Assembly (NCBI GenBank): GCA_902364065.1
Contig: CABJCJ010000013.1
Span: 1-64,000, forward strand
DNA from: Veillonellaceae bacterium SB90
GTDB taxonomy: Bacteria > Bacillota > Negativicutes > Selenomonadales > Selenomonadaceae
Length of the DNA stretch: 64,000 bases
Direction of reading: 5' to 3'
Both the position numbers and the translations under genes were made by a program. The notes under the pieces are model-generated. The model was not told where the DNA came from and did not search any database. It saw nothing but the letters and a program-made list of their open reading frames with translations. Shown here piece after piece: positions 1 through 8,628 of the stretch. Position 1 is the first letter of the stretch; each line of letters starts with the position of its first letter.

Positions 1-13
1 CCCTCTTGTTTTT

Positions 14-41
14 GGGGATCTGTTATTTCACAGCCCCTTTT
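14..41 (+). terminator. Hairpin with T-tract downstream of rsmG
   Basis: GGGG-AT-CTGT and ACAG-CCCC pair around a short loop and are followed by TTTT when read on the + strand. The rsmG stop codon (complement of 43-45) lies just beyond. The T-tract is on the + strand, so it would best stop a rightward transcript entering from the left edge; on the minus strand it is only a 3' hairpin for the rsmG message. Confidence 0.4.
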
Positions 42-42
42 G

Positions 43-756
43 TTAAAGCGGATTCTTTGCCGGTGTGCCGGCCTTGCGCGGATAGGCCTTGGGGGTCGGC
101 ATAGTCTTGGTCACGGTGATGATGGCACGCTTGTCATCAAGGCCCGGCAGATGGACTTCGCGCACCTCCGTGTGGCTGCCGCCCATGACCCTGATGGCTT
201 TCTGAGCCTCCTCGACTTCTTCGGCAAAAGCCCTGCCCTTGAGCGCGAGAAAGTGGCCGCCGCGTTTGACGAACGGCAGGCAGTATTCACAAAGGATGGG
301 CAGCCGTGCGACGGCGCGCGAGACGGCAAGGTCAAACTGCTCGCGGTACTTCTTGTTGCGCGCCCCCTCCTCTGCCCTTGCATGGACGCATTCCACATCC
401 TGCAGACCCAGCTCGTCGACGACCGTCTGCAGGAAGTTGACGCGCTTGTTCAGGGAATCCATGAGCGTCAGATGCACCTGCGGGCAGAAGATTTTGAGCG
501 GCAGTCCCGGGAAGCCGGCGCCTGTGCCGACATCGATTATCGATATCTCACCTTTAAAGATAGCAGGATCATACGCGGAAAGCGAATCGACCATATGCTT
601 GACAGCTACCTCATGTGCCTCTGTAATGGCAGTGAGATTCATTTTCTCATTCCATTCCACCAGCAGCTCATAGTAACGCGTGAACTGCGCGAGCTGCCGC
701 TCACTCAGCGTCAGGCCGAAATCCTCTGCGGCCTTCTTCATCTCATCTTGAAACAT
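43..756 (-). CDS. rsmG: 16S rRNA (guanine527-N7)-methyltransferase RsmG
   Basis: RsmG (GidB) methylates N7 of G527 in 16S rRNA using S-adenosylmethionine; it acts on the 30S subunit in the cytoplasm. The 237-residue length is usual for the family. The SAM-binding loop GTGAGFPG is at about residues 77-84, preceded by the conserved 'EWNEKMNLTAI' stretch. I placed the start at the ATG at 756 because GAGGGGG lies seven bases upstream; an upstream in-frame start at 774 would overlap the mnmG stop. It is the last gene of the leftward rpmH-to-rsmG group and directly follows mnmG, the classic gidA-gidB pairing. Identification is by family motifs and position. Confidence 0.95.
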   Translation of the reverse strand: MFQDEMKKAAEDFGLTLSERQLAQFTRYYELLVEWNEKMNLTAITEAHEVAVKHMVDSLSAYDPAIFKGEISIIDVGTGAGFPGLPLKIFCPQVHLTLMDSLNKRVNFLQTVVDELGLQDVECVHARAEEGARNKKYREQFDLAVSRAVARLPILCEYCLPFVKRGGHFLALKGRAFAEEVEEAQKAIRVMGGSHTEVREVHLPGLDDKRAIITVTKTMPTPKAYPRKAGTPAKNPL

Positions 757-770
757 CTTCACGCCCCCTC

Positions 771-2672
771 TCAAACCTTCGCATGTTCTGCATCGCGAAG
801 CCGTTTCTGCTGCTCGAGCCAGACGAGCAGAACCGATACATCGGCCGGCGAAACACCGCTGATGCGGCCAGCCTGCCCGACCGACCGTGGACGGATGGCT
901 GCGAGCTTTTCACGGGCCTCGTCGCGCAGGCTTGGCACATCCTGATAATCAATATCTTCCGGTAGGAGCTTCGCCTCGAGTTTCTCCATATGCGCTACCT
1001 GCTCGAGCTGCTTCTTGATATACCCTTCGTACAGGATGGACGTCTCGACCTGCTGCCGGACCTCGGGCGTGAGTTCCGGCAAATCCGGGTAGGCAGCGCG
1101 CAGTGTATCATAATCGACATCCTGACGGCGCAGCAGGTCAGCAAGCGGCTGTGCACTCTTGATGGGCTCGATGCCGGCAGCCTTCAGCCGGTCATTCGTC
1201 TCCTGGCTCGGATTGATGGCGGTACCCTTGAGCAGTTTCATCGCCTGCTCGATGGCCTCCTTCTTCTTCGTGAAGCGGGCCCAGCGGTCGTCTTTGACGA
1301 GGCCCACGCGGCGGCCGTGCGGTGTGAGTCTCAAATCCGCATTGTCCTGGCGCAGCAGCAGGCGGTATTCAGCCCGGCTCGTCATGATGCGGTACGGCTC
1401 ATTCGTCCCCTTCGTCACGAGATCATCGATGAGCACGCCAATATACCCTTCGGACCGCTTGAGCACGAGCGGCTCCTGCCCTTTGATGAGCATGGCCGCA
1501 TTGATGCCGGCGATGATGCCCTGGGCCGCAGCTTCCTCGTAGCCTGAGGTACCGTTGGCCTGACCGGCCGAGAAAAAGCCATGGATATCCTTGAATTCAA
1601 GCGTCGGCTTGAGCTGTGTCGGGTCGATGCAGTCGTATTCAATGGCATAGCCGGCGCGCATGACATGGGCATGCTCAAGGCCGGGGATGGTCTTGAGAAA
1701 CGCGAGCTGGACATCCATCGGCATGCTCGTGCTCATGCCTTGCACATAAACCTCATTCGTGTGCAGGCCCTCCGGCTCGAGGAACAGCTGATGGCGGTCC
1801 TTATCGGGAAAGCGCAGGATCTTCGTCTCGATGGACGGGCAGTAGCGCGGGCCGATGCCCTCGATGATGCCGTTGGCCATCGGCGCACGGTCCATATTGT
1901 CGCGCAGAATCTTATGCGTCGCCTCATTCGTATATGTCAGCCAGCACGGCACCTGCTCGCGCGTCTTCACATCACTCATGAACGAGAAATTGCGCGCTTC
2001 TTCATCGCCGGGCTGGATCTGCATCTTCGCATAATCGAGCGTACGGCCGTCGACACGGGCCGGCGTGCCCGTCTTGAAGCGCATGAGGCGGATGCCCACC
2101 GCCTTGAGTGAATCCGAGAACTTCATGGCCGGGCGCTGCCCGTTCGGGCCGCCGCTGTACGTATGCTCCCCGACGATGATGCGTCCCTTGAGATACGTGC
2201 CCGTCGCCATGATGATCACGGGAGCCAGATAGACCTCCCCCGTCTCGACCACGACGCCGCTTACAGCCTTCTTGTCCTCAGTCAGGAGCAAATCGGTAAT
2301 GAGAATCTGTTTTACGTCCAGATTTTCGGTATTCTCACAAGTCTCCTTCATCGTGAACTGGTAGAGCTTCTTGTCGGCCTGCGCGCGCAGTGCGTGGACG
2401 GCCGGGCCCTTGCCGGTATTGAGCATGCGGAACTGGATGCAGGTCTTGTCGGCATTGACGCCCATCTCGCCGCCGAGTGCATCCACTTCGCGCACGAGAT
2501 GGCCCTTGCCCGGTCCTCCCACGGAAGGGTTGCAGGGCATCAGGGCGATATTGTCCATCGAAAGCGTCGCCAAAAGCGTCCGACAGCCGATGCGCGCCGC
2601 GGCGAGCGCCGCTTCCACGCCGGCATGGCCTGCACCGATGACGATGATATCGTATTTTCCAGCAGTAAACAA
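771..2672 (-). CDS. mnmG: tRNA uridine-5-carboxymethylaminomethyl modification enzyme MnmG (GidA)
   Basis: MnmG is the FAD-dependent partner of MnmE; together they install the (carboxymethyl)aminomethyl group at C5 of the wobble uridine U34 in certain tRNAs. The 633-residue protein begins with the dinucleotide-binding motif [16 protein letters not shown] (about residues 12-27) and has the family signature [14 protein letters not shown] near residue 50; the C-terminal helical domain that contacts MnmE is present. The order mnmE-mnmG-rsmG is conserved in Firmicutes near oriC. A 48-bp gap separates it from mnmE, so all are probably on one transcript. Length and motifs are complete; no damage is seen. 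Confidence 0.97.
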   Translation of the reverse strand: MFTAGKYDIIVIGAGHAGVEAALAAARIGCRTLLATLSMDNIALMPCNPSVGGPGKGHLVREVDALGGEMGVNADKTCIQFRMLNTGKGPAVHALRAQADKKLYQFTMKETCENTENLDVKQILITDLLLTEDKKAVSGVVVETGEVYLAPVIIMATGTYLKGRIIVGEHTYSGGPNGQRPAMKFSDSLKAVGIRLMRFKTGTPARVDGRTLDYAKMQIQPGDEEARNFSFMSDVKTREQVPCWLTYTNEATHKILRDNMDRAPMANGIIEGIGPRYCPSIETKILRFPDKDRHQLFLEPEGLHTNEVYVQGMSTSMPMDVQLAFLKTIPGLEHAHVMRAGYAIEYDCIDPTQLKPTLEFKDIHGFFSAGQANGTSGYEEAAAQGIIAGINAAMLIKGQEPLVLKRSEGYIGVLIDDLVTKGTNEPYRIMTSRAEYRLLLRQDNADLRLTPHGRRVGLVKDDRWARFTKKKEAIEQAMKLLKGTAINPSQETNDRLKAAGIEPIKSAQPLADLLRRQDVDYDTLRAAYPDLPELTPEVRQQVETSILYEGYIKKQLEQVAHMEKLEAKLLPEDIDYQDVPSLRDEAREKLAAIRPRSVGQAGRISGVSPADVSVLLVWLEQQKRLRDAEHAKV

Positions 2673-2720
2673 CGATAACTCCTCCTTATTTATATAGTAA
2701 CGATTGGCAAGCCATAATCC

Positions 2721-4103
2721 TTACTTGCCGATGCAGAATTTGCTGAAGATCTCATTAATGATATCCTCACCGACCGTCTCGCCTGTCAGTTCACCGAGCT
2801 TTTCCCAGGCCGAACGCAGGTCGATGGATATGAAATCCAGCCCCATGTCGGCCTCGATCGTCCGCAGTGACGCCTCAAGATGTGCGTCAGCCTGACGCAG
2901 TACCTCGGCCTGGCGGGCATCCGTGACAAAATCGCCTTCCTCACCGGCAGCTGCGCCGGCGTAAACGCGCGAGCGAATGCTTTCCACCAGGCGCGTGAAG
3001 CCGGCCTGCGTATGCGTCGAAATGGGAATGACCGTCTGGCGCGGGGCGCGTGCAGACAGGAGCTCGGGTGTCGTCACCATCGGCAGGTCGCATTTGTTGA
3101 GCAGAAGGATGGCATCGTGCTGCGCGCTGAGCGCGAGGATTTCCTCATCTTCGCGGCCGAGCGGGCGTGACGCGTCGAAAAGTGCCAGTACCAGAGAAGC
3201 CCGGTCCGCATACGAGCGGGCCTTCTCGACGCCGATGCGTTCGACGACATCATCCGTCGAGCGGATGCCGGCCGTGTCGATGATGCGCAGGGGGATGCCG
3301 CCGACATCGGCGTATTCCTCAATCGAATCGCGCGTCGTGCCGGGAATCTCCGTGACAATGGCCCGTTCCTCGCGGAGCAAAGAATTGAGCAGGCTGGACT
3401 TGCCGACATTCGGCTTGCCGATGATGGCCGTCATGAGTCCATCCCGCAGGATGCGTCCGGCATGTGCCGTTTTCAGTATGCCGGAAATTTTGTTGCGCAT
3501 ATCAACCACTTTTTTCTGTATATCGTAAGTCAGCACATCGTCCACTTCATCCTCCGGGAAATCGATGGCGGCTTCGATATGGGCAATCATGCCGAGTATA
3601 TCGTGGCGCATCGCCTGGATGCCCTGTGAGAAATGTCCCGTCAGGTGCCCCGCAGCCATGGCCAGCGAAGCATCCGTGCGCGCTTCAATGATGTCCATGA
3701 CGGCCTGAGCCTGCGACAGATCAAGCCGCCCGTTGAGGAAGGCGCGCTTCGTGAACTCGCCGCGCTCGGCGGGACGCGCTCCCTGCTGCCACGTCAGGGA
3801 CAGGATCTTGCGCAGCGGCATCATGCCGCCATGGCATTGCAGTTCCACGACATCCTCCACCGTATACGAATGCGGCGCACGCATGACGAGGGCAATGGCC
3901 TCATCAACGACCCGCCCGTTCTCATCGATGATCCGGCCGTAAACGGCACGATAACTCTCCGTATCCGCCAATTTGCGGCCGCCGGCCGATTGAAAAACGG
4001 CCTCGGCCACTTCAATGGCATGCTCTCCGCTGATGCGGACAATGCCGATGCCGCCCTCTCCGCGAGGCGTGGCAATCGCACTGATGGTATCTCCCTGCTG
4101 CAT
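2721..4103 (-). CDS. mnmE: tRNA modification GTPase MnmE (TrmE)
   Basis: GTPase half of the MnmEG complex that modifies tRNA wobble uridine U34. The 460-residue product has the N-terminal folate-binding domain, a helical domain split by the G domain (P-loop GKPNVGKS at about residue 227, switch region IPGTTRDS, NKCD motif) and the invariant C-terminal CIGK, whose cysteine is required for tRNA modification. The start at 4103 (protein begins MQQGDTISAIATP) is chosen because AAGGAAGGG lies just upstream; the longer reading from 4178 adds unconserved residues. The gene lies between khpB and mnmG in the leftward operon. Confidence 0.97.
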   Translation of the reverse strand: MQQGDTISAIATPRGEGGIGIVRISGEHAIEVAEAVFQSAGGRKLADTESYRAVYGRIIDENGRVVDEAIALVMRAPHSYTVEDVVELQCHGGMMPLRKILSLTWQQGARPAERGEFTKRAFLNGRLDLSQAQAVMDIIEARTDASLAMAAGHLTGHFSQGIQAMRHDILGMIAHIEAAIDFPEDEVDDVLTYDIQKKVVDMRNKISGILKTAHAGRILRDGLMTAIIGKPNVGKSSLLNSLLREERAIVTEIPGTTRDSIEEYADVGGIPLRIIDTAGIRSTDDVVERIGVEKARSYADRASLVLALFDASRPLGREDEEILALSAQHDAILLLNKCDLPMVTTPELLSARAPRQTVIPISTHTQAGFTRLVESIRSRVYAGAAAGEEGDFVTDARQAEVLRQADAHLEASLRTIEADMGLDFISIDLRSAWEKLGELTGETVGEDIINEIFSKFCIGK

Positions 4104-4186
4104 GATACCCTTCCTTTCAAAAAAGCAAAAAGGGCTTGCTCCCAGGATAGGAGACAGCCCTTTCACAGCTCTCTGCATGATTTCTT

Positions 4187-4942
4187 TTATTCTCGTTTGT
4201 AATCGTCGCGCTCGCGGCGGCGACGCTTCGGCGCAATGACCACGTAGCGGCGCGGCTCTTCACCGGCACTATACGTCGACACCTTGCGGCTGTCCTGCAG
4301 CGCCATGTGGATGATCTTGCGCTCGTGGCGGTTCATCGGTTCGAGATGGATCTCCTGCCCGATGCGGCAGGCCTTCTCGGCCAAATGCCCCGCAAGGCGC
4401 GTCAGCGTCTCCTCGCGGCGCGCGCGGTAGCCCTCCACATCGAGGATGACGTGCAGGCGCTCCGAGCTCGTGCCGTGATTGGCCGCCAGATTTGCCAGAT
4501 ACTGCAGTGCATCGAGCGTCTGCCCGTGCTTGCCGATGAGGATACCGAGGTTCTTGCCTTCCAGATGGAAGATGATGCCATCCTCGTGCTCTTCGCGCAC
4601 GAGCTCCACCTCGATCTTCATCGCGGCAAAGACATCCTCGAGGAATTTCCTTGCCCGCTGCTCCTGCTCAAGGAGCGTCGGCGCCGCAGCACCGGCTTCC
4701 TCGGCCAGACTTTCTTCGAGCTCCTCTACATCAGCCGATGCATCCGTAAGGGGCGCCTTTTCCGGCTCTTCCTGACGCACGCGGATGCGGGCCGGCTTGC
4801 GGCCCAGGATGCCCAGGAAACCGCGGGATGGCTGCTCGAGCACCGTGTACTCAAGGCTTTCCTCGCTGCAGCCGAGCGATGCGGCCGCGGCGGCCAATGC
4901 CGCCTCGACCGTCTTCCCCGTCCATTCCATGGTTTCTGCCAT
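4187..4942 (-). CDS. khpB: RNA-binding protein KhpB/Jag (Jag_N-KH-R3H)
   Basis: KhpB (Jag, SpoIIIJ-associated) is a cytoplasmic RNA-binding protein linked in Firmicutes to cell elongation and sRNA/mRNA control. Of the 251 residues, the first ~55 form a Jag_N domain. An acidic, Glu/Ala-rich linker follows, then a KH domain with the GKHG loop (GILIGKHGQTLDALQYLAN), then an R3H domain with MNRHERKIIHMAL. The start at 4942 (MAETMEW) follows AAAGGAGG and lies one base past the yidC stop, suggesting translational coupling; a longer frame to 5005 overlaps yidC and lacks support. The yidC-jag pairing is conserved at Firmicutes origins. Confidence 0.93.
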   Translation of the reverse strand: MAETMEWTGKTVEAALAAAAASLGCSEESLEYTVLEQPSRGFLGILGRKPARIRVRQEEPEKAPLTDASADVEELEESLAEEAGAAAPTLLEQEQRARKFLEDVFAAMKIEVELVREEHEDGIIFHLEGKNLGILIGKHGQTLDALQYLANLAANHGTSSERLHVILDVEGYRARREETLTRLAGHLAEKACRIGQEIHLEPMNRHERKIIHMALQDSRKVSTYSAGEEPRRYVVIAPKRRRRERDDYKRE

Positions 4943-4943
4943 A

Positions 4944-5618
4944 TCAGGCAGCCTCCTTTTTCTTGGTGTCGTTGCTATCGCGGTACATCCACCACTGCTG
5001 GGCAATCTGTACGATGTTCATCGTGACCCAGTAGAGCACGAGGCCCGAGGGGAAATTCAAGCTGATCCAGCCGATGAAGAGCGGCATAACCGTCATCATG
5101 ATCTTCATCTGCTGATTCATTTCCGTCGTCGTCTGCTTCTGCTGCAGGAACGTCGTCAGTGCCGAGAGCACCGGCAGGATGTAGTACGGATCCGGATCAG
5201 ACATGCTCGGCAGCCAGAGGAACTGCGCGGATTCCGGCGTCGGATACGTGAAATTGTACAGGGAATAGTACATGCCCATGAGAATCGGCATCTGGATGAG
5301 CAGCGGCAGGCAGCCTGCGAGCGGATTGACGCCGGCTTCCTTGTAGAGCGCGCCGACCTTCTGCTGCATGACCTGCGGATTGTCCTTGTACTTCTCCTGA
5401 ATCTTCTTCATCTTCGGCGAAAGCTCCTGCATCGCCTTCATGGAACGAACCTGCTTTACCGTCAGCGGATAGAGGATCATCTTGATGACAATCGTCAGGA
5501 GGATGATGGCCACGCCGTAGCTGCCGGGGCCAACCAGCTCCGTGACATGGTAGAGGGCCTGCAGGACAACCTGCAGGATATGTTCAATCGGCTCGAAAAT
5601 CGTTGCAAAGAAACCCAA
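4944..5618 (-). CDS. yidC: Membrane protein insertase YidC/Oxa1
   Basis: YidC inserts and folds membrane proteins in the inner membrane, alone or with SecYEG. The 224-residue product is the short form without the large periplasmic domain of proteobacterial YidC. It has about five membrane segments, the cytoplasmic basic loop between TM1 and TM2 (PLTVKQVRSMKAMQ) and a lysine-rich tail. The start is taken as TTG at 5618, which follows AGGATG and gives the expected short N-terminus (GFFATIFEPIEHIL); no in-frame ATG occurs between there and a distal one at 5693. No lipoprotein signal is seen. It lies between yidD and khpB. Confidence 0.92.
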   Translation of the reverse strand: MGFFATIFEPIEHILQVVLQALYHVTELVGPGSYGVAIILLTIVIKMILYPLTVKQVRSMKAMQELSPKMKKIQEKYKDNPQVMQQKVGALYKEAGVNPLAGCLPLLIQMPILMGMYYSLYNFTYPTPESAQFLWLPSMSDPDPYYILPVLSALTTFLQQKQTTTEMNQQMKIMMTVMPLFIGWISLNFPSGLVLYWVTMNIVQIAQQWWMYRDSNDTKKKEAA

Positions 5619-5700
5619 TGTATCACATCCTAATCTAAAAGAAACGTTATTAATTTGCACACACGATGCAGGCGGCAGGCGCCGCACATACAAGAATCAT

Positions 5701-5913
5701 TCACGGTACAGGATCATAGCCGCCCTTGTGGAAGGGATGGCAGCGCAGGATGCGCTTCAAGGCCAGATAACCGCCGCGGCGGGCGCCGTAGCGCTCGATG
5801 GCGATGAGAGCATACTCCGAACAGGTCGGGACATAGCGGCAGGAAGGCGGCAGAAGCGGTGAGATAAAGCCGCGATAAAACCGCACGAGCAGCAGGAGCA
5901 CCTTCTTCATCAT
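5701..5913 (-). CDS. yidD: Membrane protein insertion efficiency factor YidD
   Basis: Small (70 aa) membrane-associated protein of the YidD/DUF37 family, which assists YidC-dependent membrane insertion. Family hallmarks are the N-terminal hydrophobic/basic segment ([20 protein letters not shown]), the cysteine motif [15 protein letters not shown] and the C-terminal [13 protein letters not shown]. The start at 5913 follows AGAGG. Only three bases separate its start from the rnpA stop, so rpmH-rnpA-yidD-yidC is probably one transcript as in most bacteria. Confidence 0.95.
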   Translation of the reverse strand: MMKKVLLLLVRFYRGFISPLLPPSCRYVPTCSEYALIAIERYGARRGGYLALKRILRCHPFHKGGYDPVP

Positions 5914-5916
5914 CCG

Positions 5917-6291
5917 TCAGGACCTCTTTCCTCTATCCGGGACAGGCGATGCGAAAATGCCGGCCTTCTTCCCGACTTTCAGGAAAGCTTTCTCGACGAC
6001 CTGGCACTTGGCTTCGACCATGGCCTTGCGTCCGACGAGGAGCAGGGCGACATCGTCGCGCAGAAGCTCCTGATGCAGCCGGTAACTTTCGCGCAGCAGA
6101 CGCTTGACGCGATTGCGTACCACGGCACAGCCCAGCTTCTTGCCGGCAGCAAAGCCAACCCGCCCGCGGACATTCGCAGCCGGGAATACATAGAGCACAA
6201 AATACCGGTTCGCATACGAACGGCCAACCCGGTAGACACGCTGGAAATCACTGCGCCGCTTGATGATCCGTTTTCTCGGTAAGGTAAGCAT
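5917..6291 (-). CDS. rnpA: Ribonuclease P protein component
   Basis: RnpA is the protein subunit of RNase P, which removes 5' leaders from pre-tRNAs together with the catalytic RNA RnpB. The 124-residue protein has the RNR-type signature in KKLGCAVVRNRVKRLLRE and the early FQRVYRVGRSYANRYFVLYV strand. The start is assigned to ATG at 6291 (MLTLPRKRIIKR), with GGGGAA upstream; TTG at 6297 would sit almost on that ribosome-binding site. It follows rpmH, the near-universal arrangement. Confidence 0.95.
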   Translation of the reverse strand: MLTLPRKRIIKRRSDFQRVYRVGRSYANRYFVLYVFPAANVRGRVGFAAGKKLGCAVVRNRVKRLLRESYRLHQELLRDDVALLLVGRKAMVEAKCQVVEKAFLKVGKKAGIFASPVPDRGKRS

Positions 6292-6372
6292 TCGCAATTC
6301 CCCAAAAACAAACAGAAAAGTAAAACGCGTTCATCATAGTAAAAAAGGCCACCGAAGTGACCTCATCTCGAT

Positions 6373-6507
6373 TTATGCCGAAAGCTTCTTTCTGCCGCGC
6401 TGGCGTCTTCTCTTCAGAACGAGACGGCCGCCCTTCGTCTTCATGCGCTCACGGAAGCCATGGGTCTGCTTTCTCCAATGGTTGTTCGGCTGATAAGTCT
6501 GTTTCAT
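6373..6507 (-). CDS. rpmH: 50S ribosomal protein L34
   Basis: Forty-four codons encode the very basic L34 protein of the large ribosomal subunit. It begins [18 protein letters not shown] and ends [12 protein letters not shown], matching the family from end to end (MK-TYQP, HGFRERM, C-terminal K-LSA). The start at 6507 follows AGGAGGTGTTGAGGGA. It is the first gene of the leftward operon and is divergent from dnaA across the origin, as in most bacteria. Confidence 0.97.
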   Translation of the reverse strand: MKQTYQPNNHWRKQTHGFRERMKTKGGRLVLKRRRQRGRKKLSA

Positions 6508-6561
6508 TCCCTCAACACCTCCTTTGGTTTTGCTGTTTTCTGAACTAAATGGCTGTATAGA

Positions 6562-6591
6562 AGCATAGTATCAGAATTTTAACTATGTCAA
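6562..6591 (-). promoter_or_regulatory. Probable sigma-70 promoter for rpmH-rnpA operon
   Basis: On the minus strand TTGACA (complement of 6586-6591) is followed after 18 bases by TATGCT (complement of 6562-6567), about 55 bases upstream of the rpmH start. The -35 is perfect and the -10 matches at four of six positions. Confidence 0.6.
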
Positions 6592-6650
6592 ATTATAGAC
6601 TAGCCGCTTGTGGAATGTCAAGGATTTTCCCTTGTCTTTTTCCCCCGGCC

Positions 6651-6883
6651 TGTGGATATTTCGCGCCTCATTGGGACTTGCTCACATAAAAACTGTTGAT
6701 AAGTCCCCCTGATTTTGATAAGATATTGTTGATTATTGTGCGGAAAACCCATTGGTGCCCTGCCTGACAAGGCTCGCGAATCTCTAAGCAATATCCACGC
6801 TTCCCGCCTCAACCCCAGGAGAACCTTCGAGTTATCCACACGTGTGGATAAAAATGTGGATAAAATTATGCACCTGTGGAAAA
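6651..6883 (+). other. oriC: oriC, upstream DnaA-box cluster (rpmH-dnaA intergenic)
   Basis: The 415-bp gap between rpmH and dnaA contains the first half of the origin. DnaA boxes (consensus TTATCCACA on either strand) are at 6651-6659 (TGTGGATAT), 6791-6799 (ATATCCACG), 6832-6840 (TTATCCACA), 6843-6851 and 6855-6863 (TGTGGATAA twice) and 6875-6883 (TGTGGAAAA). Four lie within 52 bp just before dnaA, as expected both for origin function and for DnaA autorepression. The rest of the gap holds the two divergent promoters; I see nothing else in it. Confidence 0.9.
6696..6724 (+). promoter_or_regulatory. Candidate dnaA promoter
   Basis: TTGATA (6696-6701), a 17-base spacer and TAAGAT (6719-6724) form a good sigma-70 promoter about 200 bases upstream of dnaA. 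DnaA boxes lie between it and the gene, which would allow autoregulation. Confidence 0.5.
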
Positions 6884-6922
6884 AGTTTCTACATATTCTA
6901 ATAGCAGGAAAGGATTTTTTTC

Positions 6923-8362
6923 ATGGAGCAGACACAGCTGCAGGCTGTCTGGGAGCAGATCCTCACCAAGATGAAGGAATCGCTCGCCGAGTCAGCCTTC
7001 AAGTGGTTCGCATCAGTCAAACCGCTCTCCCTGGCTGACGACGAACTCATCCTCAGCGTGCAGAATGATCTCGTCAAGGACTGGATTACCAGCCATTACC
7101 TCACGATTGTCGAAGACGCCGTCAGTGCCGTCCTCGGCAGCAAGCATAAAGTGACACTCGAAATCATTCCAGCCGCCCCCGTCCCTGAAAAGCCAAAGGA
7201 AGAACCATCTCCGGCCGTCAGTACGCATACGGGCGGCCGCGCGAAAAAAGAAAACCCGGACCAGGGCTCGCTCTTCCAGGAGCAGCCGGCACCAGTCGTC
7301 GACAATGGCGACATGCACATCGTCGCCCCCGGCGACCGCTCTTCCCTGAACCCCAAATACACCTTCGAGACATTCGTAACCGGCAGTTCCAACCGCTTCG
7401 CTCATGCGGCGGCCATGGCTGTCGCCGAATCGCCAGGCAAGGTGTACAATCCGTTCTTCATGTACGGCGGCGTCGGACTCGGCAAGACGCACCTGATGCA
7501 CGCCATCGGCAACCGCGTGCTGCAGAACCATCCTGAGATGCGCGTGCTCTACGTCTCGAGCGAACAGTTCACGAACGAAATCATCCGCGCGATCCAGGAA
7601 GGCAAGGCCGAGCTTTTCCGCCAGAAATACCGCACCATCGACATCCTGATGGTCGACGATATCCAGTTTCTCTCAGGCAAGCAGAGCACGCAGGAAGAAT
7701 TCTTCAATACGTTCAACGCCCTGCACGTGGCGGACAAGCAGATCATCCTGTCATCCGACCGCCCGCCGCGCGAAGTGCAGAAGCTCGAAGACCGCCTGCG
7801 CTCCCGCTTTGAAGGCGGCCTGATCACCGATATCCAGGCGCCGGACCTCGAGACGCGCATCGCCATCCTCAAGAACAAGGCCCTGCTCGACCATGTCGAC
7901 GTGCCGAACGATGTGCTGATGTTCATCGCCAACCGCATCGACAGCAACATCCGTGAGCTCGAAGGCGCGCTGACCCGTGTCGTCGCTTACGCCTCGCTCA
8001 TCAAGAAGCCCGTGACAACCGAGGTCGTCGCCGAAGCGCTCAAGGATGTCTTCCCGAACAACCGCAAGAAAGAAGTGACGCTCGAGGTCATCCAGGAAAT
8101 CGTCGCTTCCTACTTCAAGATCAGGATCGAGGACCTGCACGCGAAGAAGCGCACGCGCAGCATCGCCTTCCCGCGTCAGATTGCCATGTACCTTTGCCGC
8201 GAGCTCACCGATACGTCGCTGCCACAGATTGGCAACTTCTTCGGAGGCCGCGACCATACGACCGTCCTGCACGCTTACGATAAAATTAACAAGGAACGTG
8301 AGGACAACCCGAAGCTCCATAAGATTATCAACGACCTTATCGAGAGCATCCAGAAAATGTAA
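6923..8362 (+). CDS. dnaA: Chromosomal replication initiator protein DnaA
   Basis: DnaA binds DnaA boxes at oriC, oligomerises with ATP, melts the origin and recruits the replicative helicase. The 479-residue protein has domain I (about 1-85), a variable Pro/Lys-rich linker domain II (about 85-140), the AAA+ domain with Walker [11 protein letters not shown] near residue 181 and Walker B LMVDDIQF near 242, and the C-terminal DNA-binding domain IV with the signature [11 protein letters not shown] near 440. The start follows AGGAAAGGA. It sits between two DnaA-box clusters that together make the origin. Confidence 0.99.
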   Translation: MEQTQLQAVWEQILTKMKESLAESAFKWFASVKPLSLADDELILSVQNDLVKDWITSHYLTIVEDAVSAVLGSKHKVTLEIIPAAPVPEKPKEEPSPAVSTHTGGRAKKENPDQGSLFQEQPAPVVDNGDMHIVAPGDRSSLNPKYTFETFVTGSSNRFAHAAAMAVAESPGKVYNPFFMYGGVGLGKTHLMHAIGNRVLQNHPEMRVLYVSSEQFTNEIIRAIQEGKAELFRQKYRTIDILMVDDIQFLSGKQSTQEEFFNTFNALHVADKQIILSSDRPPREVQKLEDRLRSRFEGGLITDIQAPDLETRIAILKNKALLDHVDVPNDVLMFIANRIDSNIRELEGALTRVVAYASLIKKPVTTEVVAEALKDVFPNNRKKEVTLEVIQEIVASYFKIRIEDLHAKKRTRSIAFPRQIAMYLCRELTDTSLPQIGNFFGGRDHTTVLHAYDKINKEREDNPKLHKIINDLIESIQKM

Positions 8363-8379
8363 AAAAGCGAACCATACGA

Positions 8380-8593
8380 CGTGGATAACCTTGTGGAGAA
8401 CCCTATGGATTTCCTGTCGACACAATGTGGATAACCGAAAGGGGAGTTTACCGCCGTGGAAACTGTGGATAACCTCCCCTATTGTTATGAACAAGTTACC
8501 CACAGCAAACGGTGAACACCCAAGCGCCATACAGCCACTTATCCACTTTTCCACACGGCCTACTACTACGTCGGCTATTTATATATATATTTC
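8380..8593 (+). other. oriC: oriC, downstream DnaA boxes, DnaA-trio and AT-rich unwinding region
   Basis: The 266-bp dnaA-dnaN gap holds the second box cluster: 8380-8388 (CGTGGATAA), 8392-8400 (TGTGGAGAA), 8426-8434 and 8464-8472 (TGTGGATAA), 8496-8504 (TTACCCACA), 8539-8547 (TTATCCACT) and 8547-8555 (TTTTCCACA). Four bases after the last box is CTACTACTAC (8560-8569), then a GC-rich spacer and the alternating A/T run 8576-8593. This order (box, short GC spacer, CTA repeats, AT tract) is that of the DnaA-trio basal unwinding system described in Bacillus subtilis, so strand opening is predicted at about 8560-8593. Confidence 0.88.
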
Positions 8594-8628
8594 AGTCCTA
8601 TCATAGAAAAACAGAGAGAAGGCCCAAC

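Noticed and set aside
4104..4178. Longer N-terminus for MnmE
   Set aside because: The extension is unconserved, and ATG 4103 has the proper ribosome-binding site and family-matching start.
8512..8628. Longer N-terminus for DnaN
   Set aside because: It would translate DnaA boxes and the DnaA-trio; the family starts at MKIT (8629).
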